A DNA stretch of 64,000 nucleotides from Citrus sinensis (taxonomy: Eukaryota > Streptophyta > Magnoliopsida > Sapindales > Rutaceae). Below, piece after piece: positions 1 to 11,761 of the stretch (positions are counted from its first letter, which is position 1; each line of letters opens with the position of its first letter). The stretch is from contig NC_068558.1 in NCBI RefSeq assembly GCF_022201045.2, positions 3,162,001-3,226,000 on the forward strand, given 5' to 3'. A program made the translations under genes and the position numbers. The notes beneath the pieces were generated by a model. The model made no database searches. It was not told the origin of the DNA and was given only the letters and a program-made list of their open reading frames with translations.

Positions 1-2106
1 CTCAATGTGGTCTATGTTCTCACAACACCAAAGCCTCAAGAACGTGAGAATGAGACATTAGCGGAAACCAGAGTGCGACATAAGTGGGAGCAAGATGACT
101 ACGTGTGTAAGGGACACATTTGCAATGCCATGTCTGATACTTTATTTGATCAATATCACAACAAACCTATATCAAAAGAGATATGGGACTCATTAGAGGC
201 TAAGTACATGATGGAAGATGCCACAAGTAAGAAATTCTTGGCTTCTAAATTTTTTAATTATAGAATGGTTGATAATAGACTTGTGGTTGAACAATATAAT
301 GAGATTTTGCATATTCTTGATCAATTCAACCAACATAACATGAAAATGGATGAGTCTATTATTGTCTCTTCAATTATTGATAAACTTCCTCCCTCTTGGA
401 AAGACTATAAGAAAAGTCTTAAACATAACAAAGAGGAAATCAGTCTGGATGGCTTAGGCCAAAGTCTTCGTATTGAAGAGGAACTCAAGCTTAATAGTTT
501 TGAGGATCAGACTACTACGACCTCTAAAATTAATGTTGTAGAAGAAGGGAAGGATTTTAAGCATTCTAATCACCCTAAGAATAATCAAAAGAGAAAGTTT
601 GATTCCAAAGAGAATCAAAACAATAAGAAGAAAAAGAAGGGTACATGCCACCATTGCGGAAAACCTGGCCATTTCAAAAGAGATTGTCGACTTCTGAAGA
701 AACAAAAGGAAGTTTCGAACACAAATTTTGTGGCCATGATATCTGAGATTAATGTTCTTGAAGATGATAATGCATGGTGGATAGATTCTGGTGCAACCAA
801 GCATGTATGCAAGGATCGTAGCCTTTTCAAATCTTATAAAGCAATGGATGATGGAAGTGTTCTTTACATGGGAAATTCCTCCACTGCAATAGTTAAAGGA
901 AAAGGCAATGTGCAACTAGAGTTTACTTCCGGAAAAGCTTTAACTCTTACTGATGTTTATCATGTTCCTGAAGTTAGAAAAAACCTTGTATCTGGTAGTC
1001 TTCTTAATAAGTTTGGCTTCAAACTTGTTTTTGAGTCAAACAAATTTATATTATCTAAGGGTGGTACCTTTGTTGGGAAAGGATACATGTATGAAGGAAT
1101 GTTTAAACTCAATATCAATAATATGAATGTTTCTTCTGCTTATATGGTTGATTCATTATCTTTGTGGCATAATCGTTTAGGACATGTGAATATTAGAAGA
1201 TTGCATGATATGACTAATTTAGAGTTAATTCCTAAGCATGAAAATGATATGCATGAAAAATGTAAAGTATGTGCACAGACTAAAATCACAAGATCTCCTT
1301 TTCCAAAAATTGAAAAAACATCTTCTTTATTGCATTTAATTCAAAGCGATGTGTGTGATATGCATAGTAATCCTTCTAAAGGTGGTAAAAAATATTTTGT
1401 AACATTTATTGATGATTTTTCAAAATATTGCTATGTGTATTTGTTACATTCTAAAGATCAAGTGTTAGAAAAATTTAAAACTTATAAAAATGAAGTTGAG
1501 AATTTTTATGACACTAAAATTAAATGCCTTAGAAGTGATAAAGGAGGTGAATATGCTTTTCCTGACTTTTGTGAATATGTTGGCATTATACATGAAACTA
1601 GCACTGCATATACTCCACAACAAAATGGCGTAGCTGAAAGGAAAAATAGGACATTAATAGAAATGGTTAATGCTATGCTTTTTAATGTTGGGCTTGGTAA
1701 AGGTTTTTGGGGTGAAGCTATTTTAACTGCATGTCATATCTTAAATAGAGTGCCTAATAAGAAAACAAAGGTGGCCCCATATGAATTATGGAAAAAGAGA
1801 AAGCCTAATCTTTCTTATCTAAGAGTTTGGGGTTGTCGAGCCATTGTAAGACTACCAGAACCTAAGATAAAGAAATTAGGAGAAAGGGGCATTGAATGCA
1901 TATTCTTGGGATATGCAGAGCATAGTAAAGCTTATAGGTTTCTTGTAACAGAACCTAATAGCTTTGTTGAGATCAATACTATAGTGGAATCTAGAGATGC
2001 AATATTCTATGAAAATAGATTTTCCACTATACCAAAAAGTATTGATTCTCAAGAGAATGATAAACAAATAGAAATTGGTCAAAAGCGTGATGCTAATAAT
2101 GAATAA
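1..2106 (+). pseudogene. copia gag-protease-integrase segment, ended by an in-frame stop
   Basis: Open from the window edge in the frame of base 1 (no start codon visible) to TAA at 2104-2106. Numbering residues from base 7: a UBN2/copia gag domain fills about residues 20-165; a CCHC zinc knuckle sits at Cys214-Cys227 after a Lys-rich stretch; the aspartic protease signature DSGA is at 260-263; the integrase HHCC zinc site uses His388, His393, Cys419 and Cys422; the integrase core carries Asp448, Asp511 and Glu544. The products would form the particle, cleave the polyprotein and insert cDNA. The D511-E544 gap holds 32 residues rather than the usual 35. The stop lies after integrase, in the linker before RT. 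The frame continues directly beyond it, so this is a nonsense change and not a frameshift. Confidence 0.93.
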
Positions 2107-3789
2107 AATCATTTGAGAAGAAGTAAAAGAATAAGGACTATAAAATCTTTTGGACCAGATTTTATAGTCTATTTAGTTGAAGGGACAAGAGACTCACAAT
2201 CAAAACAGACCATGATCACATCTACTATGGAGTCTGATCCCCTCACCTATGAAGAGACAATGAAGTCTCAAGATGCTGCTTTTTGGAAAGAGGCCATTAA
2301 TGATGAAATGGACTCTATTGTGGGTAATAAGACTTGGAAATTAGTTGATTTACCACCTGGCTCTAATCCTATAGGTTGTAAATGGATTTTCAAAAAGAAG
2401 AAGAAAGTTGATGGAACAATTGAAAGATTTAAAGCAAGACTAGTAGCAAAAGGCTTTACACAAAAAGAAGGCCTTGATTATTTTGATACATATGCACCTG
2501 TTGCAAGAATTGCTACTATTAGAGTCTTGATTGCTTTGGCTTCAATTTATCAATTTGAAATCCATCAAATGGATGTAAAAACAGCTTTCTTAAATGGAGA
2601 ATTAGATGAGGAAATTTACATGAAACAACCAGAAGGGTTTGTTATGCCAGGACAAGAACATAAAGTTTGTAAACTAGTCAAGTCTTTATATGGTCTTAAA
2701 CAAGCTCCAAAGCAGTGGCACGAAAAGTTTGACAAAGTGATTGTCTCAAATGGATTTAATATTCATGAATCTGATAAATGTGTCTATAGCAGATTCAATG
2801 GAAATAAAGGTGTGATTATTTGTTTATATGTAGATGACATGTTAATTTTTGGTACTGATAGTGAGAGCATTGAACTCACTAAATTATTATTGTCATCTAA
2901 TTTTGATATGAAAGACATGGGACTTGCTGATGTGATTTTGGGGATTAAAATTCTAAAAAATGATAATGGCATAGTATTGACCCAATCACATTATATTGAG
3001 AAAATTTTAAAGAAATTTAATTATTATGATTGTAAGTCTGTGTCAACACCTTTTGATTCAAACATAAGACTGTATCCTAACACTGGCAGATCAGTATCTC
3101 AATTAGAATATGCACGTATTATTGGATGTCTTATGTATGCGATGACTTGTACTAGGCCTGATATTGCTTTCGCTGTTGGAAAGCTCAGTAGATATACTAG
3201 TAATCCAAGCCAAGCACACTGGCAAGCAGTGTACAGAATTCTAAAATATTTAAAACATACAATGGATTATGGTATATACTACACTGGATATCCTTCAGTT
3301 TTGGAAGGATTTTCGGATGCTAGTTGGATTACTGATCGAGATGATCATACATCCACAAGTGGTTGGATTTTTAATCTTGGTGGAGGAGCTATTTCATGGG
3401 GCTCAAAGAAGCAAACTTGTATAGCAGACTCCACCATGGCTGCAGAATTTGTAGCTTTGGCTTCATGTTGCAAGGAAGCTGAATGGTTAAGGAATTTGCT
3501 TATAGAAATTCCTATTTGGCCTAAACCAATGCCTCCTGTATCTATTCACTGTGATAGTGAGGCAACTTTATCAAGAGCATATAGTCAAATCTATAATGGA
3601 AAGTCTAGGCACATTGGTCTAAGACATAGTTATGTAAGACAATTACTTACAGATGGAGTAATCACAATTGACTTTGTGAAATCATGCCAAAATTTGGCAG
3701 ACCCCTTAACTAAAGGCCTTGCAAGGGATATTGTATTTAAAACTTCTAAGGGGATGGGACTGAAGCCAGCATCATCTTATCACCAATGA
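2107..3789 (+). pseudogene. copia reverse transcriptase-RNase H segment
   Basis: Same frame as the preceding segment, separated only by the TAA codon; the stop is TGA at 3787-3789. The RVT_2 domain is complete: the [17 protein letters not shown] block, the SLYGLKQAP block and the YVDD catalytic box at 2827-2838. RNase H follows, with the FSDASW, MAAEF and HCDSEA acidic motifs and the C-terminal ADPLTKGL motif. It would copy element RNA to DNA and remove the RNA strand. It has no ATG of its own at its 5' edge, so expression would need readthrough of the stop. No other stop or frameshift is seen in this half. Confidence 0.93.
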
Positions 3790-4326
3790 TGGAAACTCAA
3801 CCCAACACTTGAAATAACAAGATCTTGGGTTCAATGAGCAAAAGTACATCATATGTTGTGATAGCAAGCACTATAATATTTTATATGCGTCCCAAAGGTT
3901 AGTGCTTGATACCTGTAACATATGGGAAAGGTTAAGCTACTTAGCTTTTAATGGACTTATAAATGTTTTAGTTACAGGGACATTCTAGATAAGTCTACCT
4001 ATGTGAGTGTAGGAGGTGGTGCCGCTTCCTATGTAACTCGACTGGTTACTAAAGCGCTCATGAAAACAGGATATAGACACAGGGCCAATCCACGTGTCGG
4101 CTAAGGAATACTTGAGAATTTGAAAACTTATGTGTGAGATATATCCGGTTAGTCGATTAAGGTCGCTGGTTCAAAGCTTGCCTACCATGCCACCTTTGAT
4201 TAACTTTGATGCATTGTCACTAAGTGAAGGTTCAAGTCCAAAAGACACCTTCATCTATGCATAAGTTTTCCAAGCCTGTGCAAGATAATTTTTCAAAATT
4301 CATTTATTTTGAAAATGGTGGGGGAT
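3790..4326 (+). other. copia 3' untranslated region with polypurine tract
   Basis: About 540 bp between the pol stop and the LTR with no long ORF. It ends in a purine-rich GAAAATGGTGGGGGA tract immediately before the LTR TG, which fits the plus-strand priming site. Nothing else recognisable is seen. Confidence 0.8.
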
Positions 4327-4675
4327 TGTTGGAACATTTTCAACAATAAATGTGTCTTATGGTAAAGACATGTCCTATTAATTGTGCCTTATAGAAAAGG
4401 TACCTTTCACTAAAGACTTGTCTAATTAAATGATGTCTTGTTTTAAGGACATGTCCATTTAATTGTGTCTTGTAGAAAAGGTATATTTTTACTAAATGAT
4501 ATAACTTTTCATGACAACATTTCACTTAGAGATACATCATTTCATGGTGACATTTCATTTGAAATGGTGATGATTCAATTTGGACCATTGATTAAAATCA
4601 AATCTAGATCCAATGGCCATGAATGAAGGGGTATCATGAAAGATGACAACCCAAATGAGGGGGCACAAGTATATC

Positions 4676-4683
4676 TATAAATA
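4676..4683 (+). promoter_or_regulatory. TATA box of the LTR promoter
   Basis: TATAAATA, preceded by CTA-rich sequence, sits 350 bp into the LTR. In the 5' copy of such an element this position drives full-length RNA. In this 3' copy it could drive transcription outward into 5152 onward. Confidence 0.6.
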
Positions 4684-5084
4684 GGGGTCATGTTTAAGCC
4701 ATTTAGACATGAAATGAATGATCCTACACCACTCTTTTCTTAGCATTCCTTTCTAGTACGAATTTCAACACAAAACACCCATTTCTTTTGTGCATTCACA
4801 TTCCAATATATTGTTTTTCTGCAGGAACAATATATTGTTTCTTGGCAGGCTTGCAACATTCAAGAGTATTCTGGTTTGCTTTCGTCGATGCACAACGCAA
4901 GCAAACAAACAAGTGCTTCATTGTATCTTGGAGGCGTATTTGCTTAACCCATGTGCATCACTCAATTGGTGGGGGCAAATAACGTCTTAAGGAAAGCGAC
5001 TTATTGTAACGTGCCTTGAAGCATACAAAATTTCTGCAGTTTCTTCCTACATACAGAGTTAGTTGTAAACACATTACTTTACAT

Positions 5085-5090
5085 AATAAA
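5085..5090 (+). terminator. AATAAA poly(A) signal in the LTR
   Basis: A consensus AATAAA lies about 60 bp before the LTR end and about 400 bp after the TATA box. This is the expected place for the 3' processing signal of copia RNA. Confidence 0.55.
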
Positions 5091-5151
5091 GTTCCACCAT
5101 TATTGTTGTATTTCTCTACATTTGTCATTCTCCACAAATATTCCTCCAACA

Positions 5152-7428
5152 GTGTTCCCATCAGTCCTGTCATGGCTGCATAAGTCGACATCTTCTAAAT
5201 TGCTTGAGATGCTTCTTTTGCAATGCCACAGTCCTCGAGGTTGTCAAGGTGGACGAGAAAATTGTGTAAAAATTTGTCATGTCCATTTTTGGTCTCTGGC
5301 ATTATACCACTACCCTGGATTCCAAACTGGTCAGCGTCAGATGAATGGTTGCAGATTAAGCTTGAACTCAGGGATTCATCCTTAAACAAAGATAAAAATT
5401 GAAAAGTTCAAGGGAATTGATGATGATATATTCTAATTAAAATTATCCAACTAGAATCGGATGATTATATATGTGTAGTGTGTAATAGCAAAGGGGGTGG
5501 GAAAGATGATCAAGAATTTTTGTAGGGGAAGTTGAGGGCATTATTATGTAAATGGCAAAAGAAATATATCTATTTTAATTTTCTCTCTCGCAACCTGTAA
5601 ATTGTGGTACAGTGTTCATTCAAGCGGCTGAAATTGTTGGTACAGTGCTCATTCAAGCGGCTTTGTTTCTTGAAGTTTTGCCCAATTTCTTGTTGGCTTG
5701 AGGAACTGGGAAGTACTTAGCAAATTCAATTGATGCAGTGCTGATACGGAGATGAAAAGCATAGCAAACAACGTCGTTTGATGGTGATTAAAAATAAAAT
5801 AAAAAGTCACAAAACAACGTTATTTTTATTAGTTTCAGGGTTTGATCCGGGATAAATAGCGGAACCGAACATTTAATACTGGGTGTGACTATATTTTTTT
5901 TCCTTTTTTGTGTCAATAATAAATAATCTAATGACGTCCCAATTCTAGTAAAATTTTGTACGAAACATCCTATTTTCACCCAACAATTTTCTTGTATGGA
6001 TTAGGTGATAGCGTGCCACCCACAACTCTTTTATTATTGGTGTTGTGTGTACATAAACGGCGTGCATTAATGAATATTTAAGTGTCTTTCCGTTTTTTGA
6101 AAGGTCATTTAAGAGTTGTAATCTGTTCATTTTTCTCACACTCCACAACCTTCATTTTTTTTTGTCACCCCCCTTTTTTGGCACGTTTAATTCACCAGAA
6201 AGCTCCAATGCAGATATTCACACTTTTTTTGCCCTTTAGTTTTATCAGAATTTTTATCCAATCAAATATATGGCGATTTTTGTCACTCCACAGATTCATA
6301 TGTATTATAGTATTTACCTATCTGAATCTATAGTGATTGAGGGTTATTTTGGTGTTATATTACAATAATAACTGGGTTTCTCTTAAATTTATTGCTTTCA
6401 AATGTTGGAACTAAAAAACTATGATCTTCACAGTTTGGATTGATTCTTAAAGTAAATCTATGCCTAGTTTGATATTAAAGTATTGTACAGTTATTTTTAA
6501 AAATTTTGTAACTTTAAAATAAAAGTTGATAGCACGTAGTAAATATAATTTTTAGATAAAAAATTAAATAAAATTAGTAAAGACATAATATATTTTTTAT
6601 CAACTAAACTTTTGGACTCTAACAACAAATGTTTACTAAATACTTTAGTACTATCTTAATCTCAAACACATCTTATTCATATCGGTTGCAGAAAGTCAAG
6701 TAAGGTAATAAAGAATCTTAGAAAAGAGCTAAAGGGTATTCCCGAAGCTGTAATTTAAGCCTGCCCTGAAACGAAATGGTCTTTAGATGATATCTCCCTC
6801 AGTACTATTTACCTTACTGACGAAGTACTATTTATTTTATGGCCATGGGCCTTCAACCTGTATTACTGGTTTGTCTAACACCCACAATAATAGATTCGTT
6901 GTGGGTTTGGTTAATAGCAAAACGAACTTTATGTACTTCTGTTTCAAGGTTGTTACCAGCATATACCAACTTGTTCTAACTACAAAGTACAAACAATGTA
7001 CAATCTCCCCCGCGGTTACCCACTGTACACGGTATGAAAGGCAGCCCATATATGGGCCAACGCCAATGAAAAAGTGGCTTGGACCATCAAAAAGCTCCAA
7101 ATCCAATATGAGCATAGCACCGTAGTAGTAGTAGTAGTAACATCATTATTTTCCTCCGTCGCCACACCATCGATGCGCAGAGAATCAACAAAATTTGAAC
7201 AACATAATTAAAACAAACTTAGAACCATGCAGAGGATCACACTCTCAGTGGTTCAGTTACACACTCACAATTCAGATTCATAATGTACAAAATGGCAGTT
7301 CTAATTAATAACCATTAACCCTTGCACCACCTGCCATGTACCATCAATATTAGGATTTGCAGTGTCCCTGATACACCTTCCACAAGTAGCACATTAACAT
7401 CATTTTTCAAATGTTTTCATCAATATCT
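5152..7428. other. Intergenic spacer between copia LTR and ISU1
   Basis: No gene is supported. A 33-bp tandem duplication built on GGTACAGTG..CATTCAAGCGG occupies about 5601-5666. A short MITE-like inverted repeat lies at 6464-6669 and a GTA trinucleotide run at about 7123-7140. The rest is AT-rich with short random ORFs. Bases 5152-5389 are less AT-rich and hold a 64-codon open stretch on the minus strand that I could not tie to any family. It may be a remnant of sequence the retrotransposon landed in. Confidence 0.6.
6464..6669. repeat. Possible small MITE
   Basis: About 206 bp. The left end CTAGTTTGATATTAAAG and the reverse complement of the right end (GTGTTTGAGATTAAGATAG) match over about 15 bases with mismatches, and the interior is AT-rich. 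No clear target-site duplication is seen, so this is only a candidate. Confidence 0.3.
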
Positions 7429-9404
7429 TCAAGCATCGGCAGCCTTCTCTGCAGGAGCTGCCTCTGAGGCGGCACTTGATTTGGTATGTTTAGCTTCGTA
7501 ATCTTTTACAGCAGCCTTGATAGCATCTTCAGCAAGCATGCTACAATGCAGCTTAACCGGTGGTAGAGAAAGATGTTTTGCAATTTCCCTGCAACAACAT
7601 TTAAAAAAGTTAGGTGAGAGTACAATTTTCACTTGCTGAGACCTGAAAGATTTCTCAGGTTTGCCATTCTAAAGCAGCTCCGCCTTATGTCTTCAATCAC
7701 TAATGACTAAACCATAGACAACCTCTGCAACCATATCTAAAATAAGACGACAAACACGACAACAAAGATAGTCATCAAAAGGGGAATAACAATTCAAGAC
7801 AAGTGATGCATCCAGAAAAGCATACATAAATCAGGGAAAAGAAAACCCATACTAGTGAAAAAAGAGTCACTTCATCAAATCATCAAAGCTTCTGCCACAA
7901 AACAGTCAAGCAAGTTCTATGAAAAAGGTTGACGAGTGAAATTTACTCGTGCCACATCTACAGACGACCAAAAACACTCACAAGATAATCCACGCTTGAC
8001 AAAAAGCACTTAACAAACATGCACAAGTTTGCAGAAACACATGATTTGTTTCATTGATTTTATATAGCCTAAAATTCATAGCCAGACTCAATAATTCACA
8101 TGTATGGCAGACATCAGGTCAACACCTGATATTCCAATAAGAGTCTGGAATTTTGAATGGCATGACTAAATATTAGCAAACGGCAAACCAGAGGAACAAG
8201 AAAGGGCGAATAAGAAATTAAAGCACAGCAAAGATAAAAGTAACAGCATATTTGTAATCACATGACTTTAACAAAAAAATAATGATAGGCCAAATTATTG
8301 CCAATAGGAATCTGAAAAATAATAAACAAAATTATCAGGCTGTTAAAATTTTCCATGATATCATAAATCAACACCAAGACATCTAAACAGCAATTACTAA
8401 CAAAAATCCAAATGCTACAAGGAGATAAGAACTCACGTGTTCTTAATGGACAAAACTTCCTCCATCTGCTTCCCTTTCACCCATTCTGTGGCTGAAACAT
8501 GTGAAACCCATAATCAATTAGTAAATCCTTGCAGCAAGATAGAAGTTCAAAAACCCATACACAACTCTAAGATCAACTACAATGACAAATCAAATGCCAT
8601 GCAAATGCCAATTCATTCTCCATAGACTTGTTGATTAAAATCATTAAAAGGATTTTAATGAAAAACAAAATTGGGATAATCAAAACATAAAAGCCAGATA
8701 ATAGGCAACTCAGAATCTTGTTCTTGAGAAGACTATAGAAGGAGTGAATTCCATAATCAAATCTCCTTTTCACTCTCACCAAAACATAAGAATATTGCTT
8801 TCATTAGAAGCCAAAGTGTATCATAATTTGATATGGTTCCTATTCACTGCATCGGCATTGATTTTTTTAATTCATATTGACTTGCATAGAAAACTTGCAT
8901 AAAACATCAATTAGCTTCAAGAGAAATAAAAATAAAATAAAAATAAAAACAAAAACAAACCAAGCCCCCCCCCCCCCCCCCAAAAAGGAGCAAATTAAAT
9001 ATGGATTCAGCTATAAACTTCGTTATTTATCAAACGAACCCTAATTTATCAATCAAAGATAAACTAAACCATAGCAAACAAAATAATCCCGTACCAACAG
9101 ATGATGAAGCGATGGCAGAGCCACAACCGAAGGTCTTGAAGCAGGCGTCGACGATCTGACCACTCTTTTCATCGACCTTAATCTGCAGCTTCATCACATC
9201 GCCACAAGCCGGCGCGCCGACGAGACCGGTACCGACCGTGGGATCGCTCTTGTCGAAGGACCCGACGTTTCGCGGGTTATTGTAGTGGTCGATGACGTTC
9301 TCGTGGTAGAATCGCGGCATCGCCACCAGAACGGGTCGTGATACCGGCTCAGCCGCTGCTGCCGTGGCTTGCCCTAACAGCCTCTTCGAAGCGAATCGCA
9401 ACAT
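7429..9404 (-). CDS. ISU1: Mitochondrial iron-sulfur cluster scaffold protein (ISCU/IscU type)
   Basis: Three exons: 9404-9095, 8491-8437 and 7588-7429, giving 174 residues. It holds nascent 2Fe-2S clusters built with the cysteine desulfurase NFS1 and frataxin, and passes them on with HSC70/HSCB help in the mitochondrial matrix. The three ligand cysteines are present: Cys67 (in GAPACGD, with Asp69), Cys94 (in FGCGSAIASSS) and Cys137 after His136. The LPPVK chaperone-recognition motif is at 130-134. Residues 1-30 are Arg/Ala-rich, as expected of a matrix presequence, and the mature core starts near YHENVIDHYNNPRNVG. The C-terminal tail after residue 155 is Ala-rich. Introns are 603 and 848 bp; the first holds a 17-nt poly-C run. 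The ATG directly follows a 15-nt A run. Paralogues ISU2/3 are possible, but the family call is secure. Confidence 0.95.
8965..8981. repeat. 17-nt poly-C run in ISU1 intron 1
   Basis: An uninterrupted run of 17 C on the plus strand (poly-G in the sense strand of ISU1), inside the first intron and followed by AAAAA. It is one of four G/C homopolymers of 16-17 nt in the window. Confidence 0.9.
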
Positions 9405-9599
9405 TTTTTTTTTTTTTTTCAGTTTCTGTAGATTAGGGGTCTCGAAAATATTCCCTGACTTTTGGATTTAGCCGAGAAGTGATGAAAATAAACGGGCTTT
9501 TGCTTTATAAAGGCTTGTTTGAAGGACACGTGGAGGGTGAGGATGGTTCCAGATTGATGGGAAGTAAGAAGCTCTGTTTGCCCTTGCTTCGAATATGGA
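9405..9599 (-). promoter_or_regulatory. ISU1 leader and promoter-proximal region
   Basis: Immediately upstream of the ISU1 ATG are 15 consecutive A in sense orientation, then a short leader. No certain TATA box is seen. The MITE beginning at 9600 limits the undisturbed upstream sequence to about 200 bp. Confidence 0.4.
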
Positions 9600-10395
9600 G
9601 GTGCGTTTGGTATTGTTTCTCAAATTGTATTTTTGATTTTCTTTTTTTTTAAAAAAAAGAAGGATTAGTTTTTGTTGAAAATAAAAACGTATTTGGTAGT
9701 TTATTTTAAAACTAATATTAAAAAATGAAAAAGAGTAAAATGTATTTGGTAGTTTGTTTGGAAAATATAAATAGTAAAAATATATTTGATACAATTTTTA
9801 TGAAAATTGTTTTAGAATAGTTATATGATATGTATAAATTTTAAATTTATCTTTTTTTATTTTATATATTTTTTAAAAATGAATAAACAAGTAAAATAAT
9901 GTAGTAATAAATATTAATATAAAATTATAAGTTTTTATACTATTACAAATTTTATTAAATAAAATATTATAGAATAATTTATAGAACATCCATAATTATT
10001 TCAAAAAATTATTTATTATTTTATTTAAAACAAAAATTATTGTATAAATATAATAAAATTTATTGTGTATTTATCATTTTAAACCCAAGTTTCATATTTG
10101 TATTTAGGATCAGGCTTAATATCTTTTTGGGTCCATAATTTTTTAATGGTAAAAAACCGCAAAAGTCACCAAAATGTGGTCCCCATTCAATTAATGCATG
10201 CAGAATAGAAAACAAAATTCAGATAACGTAAAAATTGTAATTTCTGCATTTGTTAAGAAAAGTTAAAGAATGAAAATATTTCATTTTCCATAATTTCTCA
10301 TTATAGCTACGAAACGCCCCGGCCAAATGCATTTTTTATTTTATTATTTTTGCAAAACAAAAAACATTTAGTAAAAATCAATACCAAATGCATCC
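9600..10395. mobile_element. Non-autonomous DNA element (MITE), about 0.8 kb
   Basis: The left end GGTGCGTTTGGTATTG and the reverse complement of the right end, GGATGCATTTGGTATTG, agree at 15 of about 17 positions. The interior is very AT-rich with no ORF and repeats the GTATTTGGTAGTTT motif near both sides of 9710. The GTGCGTTTGG start is typical of plant MITEs, but no convincing target-site duplication lets me name the superfamily. Confidence 0.65.
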
Positions 10396-11031
10396 TAAAT
10401 TTACTTTCGAGATTATTGGATTATGATGATCAAGGTCGGTTCAGTTCTGGTCGATAATGACTCGGTGACCGTTATTGTCAGGTCAAGTCTTAAAATCACG
10501 TCGTTTTAAATCCTAGCCTGTTTTTTATGAGTCTTAATAAATCTTACTTTTCAATTTTTTTCTCATTCTTTTATAAAATTATGAAAAAAAAAGATATAAA
10601 AGTAAAATATAATTTTGATTCATAATAGAAGTTTTGTTATTTGGTAATTTATTTCTTTATTAGCTCATAGTTATTTTTAATTTCATCAATAAAATTAATT
10701 ATATCCTATATAAAAATTAAAAAAATAGTTTGGATTCATAATTTGTAAAGATATTTTAGTATAACTAAATTCATTTTATGTAGTTTGCAGTAATAATTGA
10801 AATATAATTATAAAATTGGTGAGGAGGATATTGAGGGGGTGTGAAAAGCGTTACTCCTTTGATATTCCTGGCCACTTAAGATCAGGCCTTATAAGAGTGG
10901 GGTACTAAATGTACCCAAACTCTTTGTAAGTACAGTCGTATATAGGTTTAAAAAAGAACTATGGGCTTCCAATTGTTTGTGTTTTTATGCAAACTGCACG
11001 TAATACTTTTGTCTGATATGTCCTAATCTAA

Positions 11032-11761
11032 GGGTCATTGGATTAGCTTTTGTTTTTGCTTTTACTTAAAAATAAAAAATAAGTAAAAGCTCTATCTTAT
11101 TTTGGCTGTTTAATTGACCATAGTAAAAAAAAATTTTAATGAGAAGCTCTTTTTGAAGTGTTTGGATGACCATATCAAAAAGACATTTTAATCATTATAA
11201 AGTAATTAATACCCTTAAATATTTAAGTCTAACAAATACTTATCAAATTTAAAAATCAATGACAAACAAAATAATTATTTGATCACTATAGTTAAAATTT
11301 TACAAATTAAAGTACTATTTTTCTTTATAAAAAAAGAAGAAAAAAAATAACTAGATTAAATTTATCTAAGTATAAGTTCCCTAACAATATTTTCACGAAC
11401 CACTCCCATTTCACTTGCTTCATTTTCATTTTCATAAAAAAAAAAAAAAAATTGGGTTGAACAATGAAGAGGCAAAACAAGAAAAATACGTCAGAAATAG
11501 GGTTTAAGGGCTTGGCTATGGATGTAATATTTTTTTGTTGCTTTGTTAATTTAAGGTTAGTTTTGGAATTATGAAAAATATAATAAATTAGAAAATACCT
11601 TCTCAAAAGGTCTTTTAGGAAACACTATAAATACTGACTTCTTCCAAAAGACCTTTTAGATTAAAAAAATGACTTTTGGTTTGACACCCAAATAGCCCCA
11701 AAATACCTTTTTTAATTTTAAAAGCCAAAGAGAGCTTAATTAAGCTAACCTAAACATGCAC
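11032..11761. mobile_element. Probable MITE with imperfect long terminal inverted repeats
   Basis: The left end reads GGGTCATTGGATTAGCTTTTG. The reverse complement of the right end reads GTGCATGTTTAGGTTAGCTT, then GGCTTTT, and further in GGGGCTATTTGGGTGTC, against GGCTGTTTAATTGACC on the left. The similarity is collinear but degenerate. An internal hairpin (GCTTTTACTT / AAGTAAAAGC) lies near 11058-11090. There is no ORF and the duplication is not resolved. Confidence 0.4.

Larger units (their letters stand above)
1..5151 (+). mobile_element. Ty1/copia LTR retrotransposon, 5'-truncated by the window edge
   Basis: The window opens inside gag. Going rightward it reads gag, zinc knuckle, protease, integrase, reverse transcriptase and RNase H, then about 540 bp of non-coding DNA, a purine tract and a complete 3' LTR. 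Integrase ahead of reverse transcriptase is the diagnostic copia order. The 5' LTR, primer-binding site and gag start lie upstream of base 1, so target-site duplication and LTR age cannot be measured. The coding part is broken by one in-frame TAA at 2104-2106 but is otherwise open across about 3.8 kb, so the insertion looks fairly young. The RT wording recalls Tork-type elements, but the lineage is a guess. Confidence 0.97.
4327..5151 (+). repeat. 3' LTR of the copia element
   Basis: 825 bp running from TGTTGG to CCAACA, a perfect 6-bp terminal inverted repeat with the canonical TG...CA ends. Inside are a TATA box at 4676-4683 and an AATAAA poly(A) signal at 5085-5090, so U3, R and U5 can be placed in order. 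A short direct repeat built on CAATATATTGTTT occurs near 4804 and 4828. The five bases after the LTR are GTGTT; the matching left target site is outside the window. Confidence 0.92.

Noticed and set aside
454-915. 153-codon minus-strand ORF across gag/protease
   Set aside because: It is a shadow of the plus-strand copia frame, has no family motif and reads through the zinc-knuckle codons.
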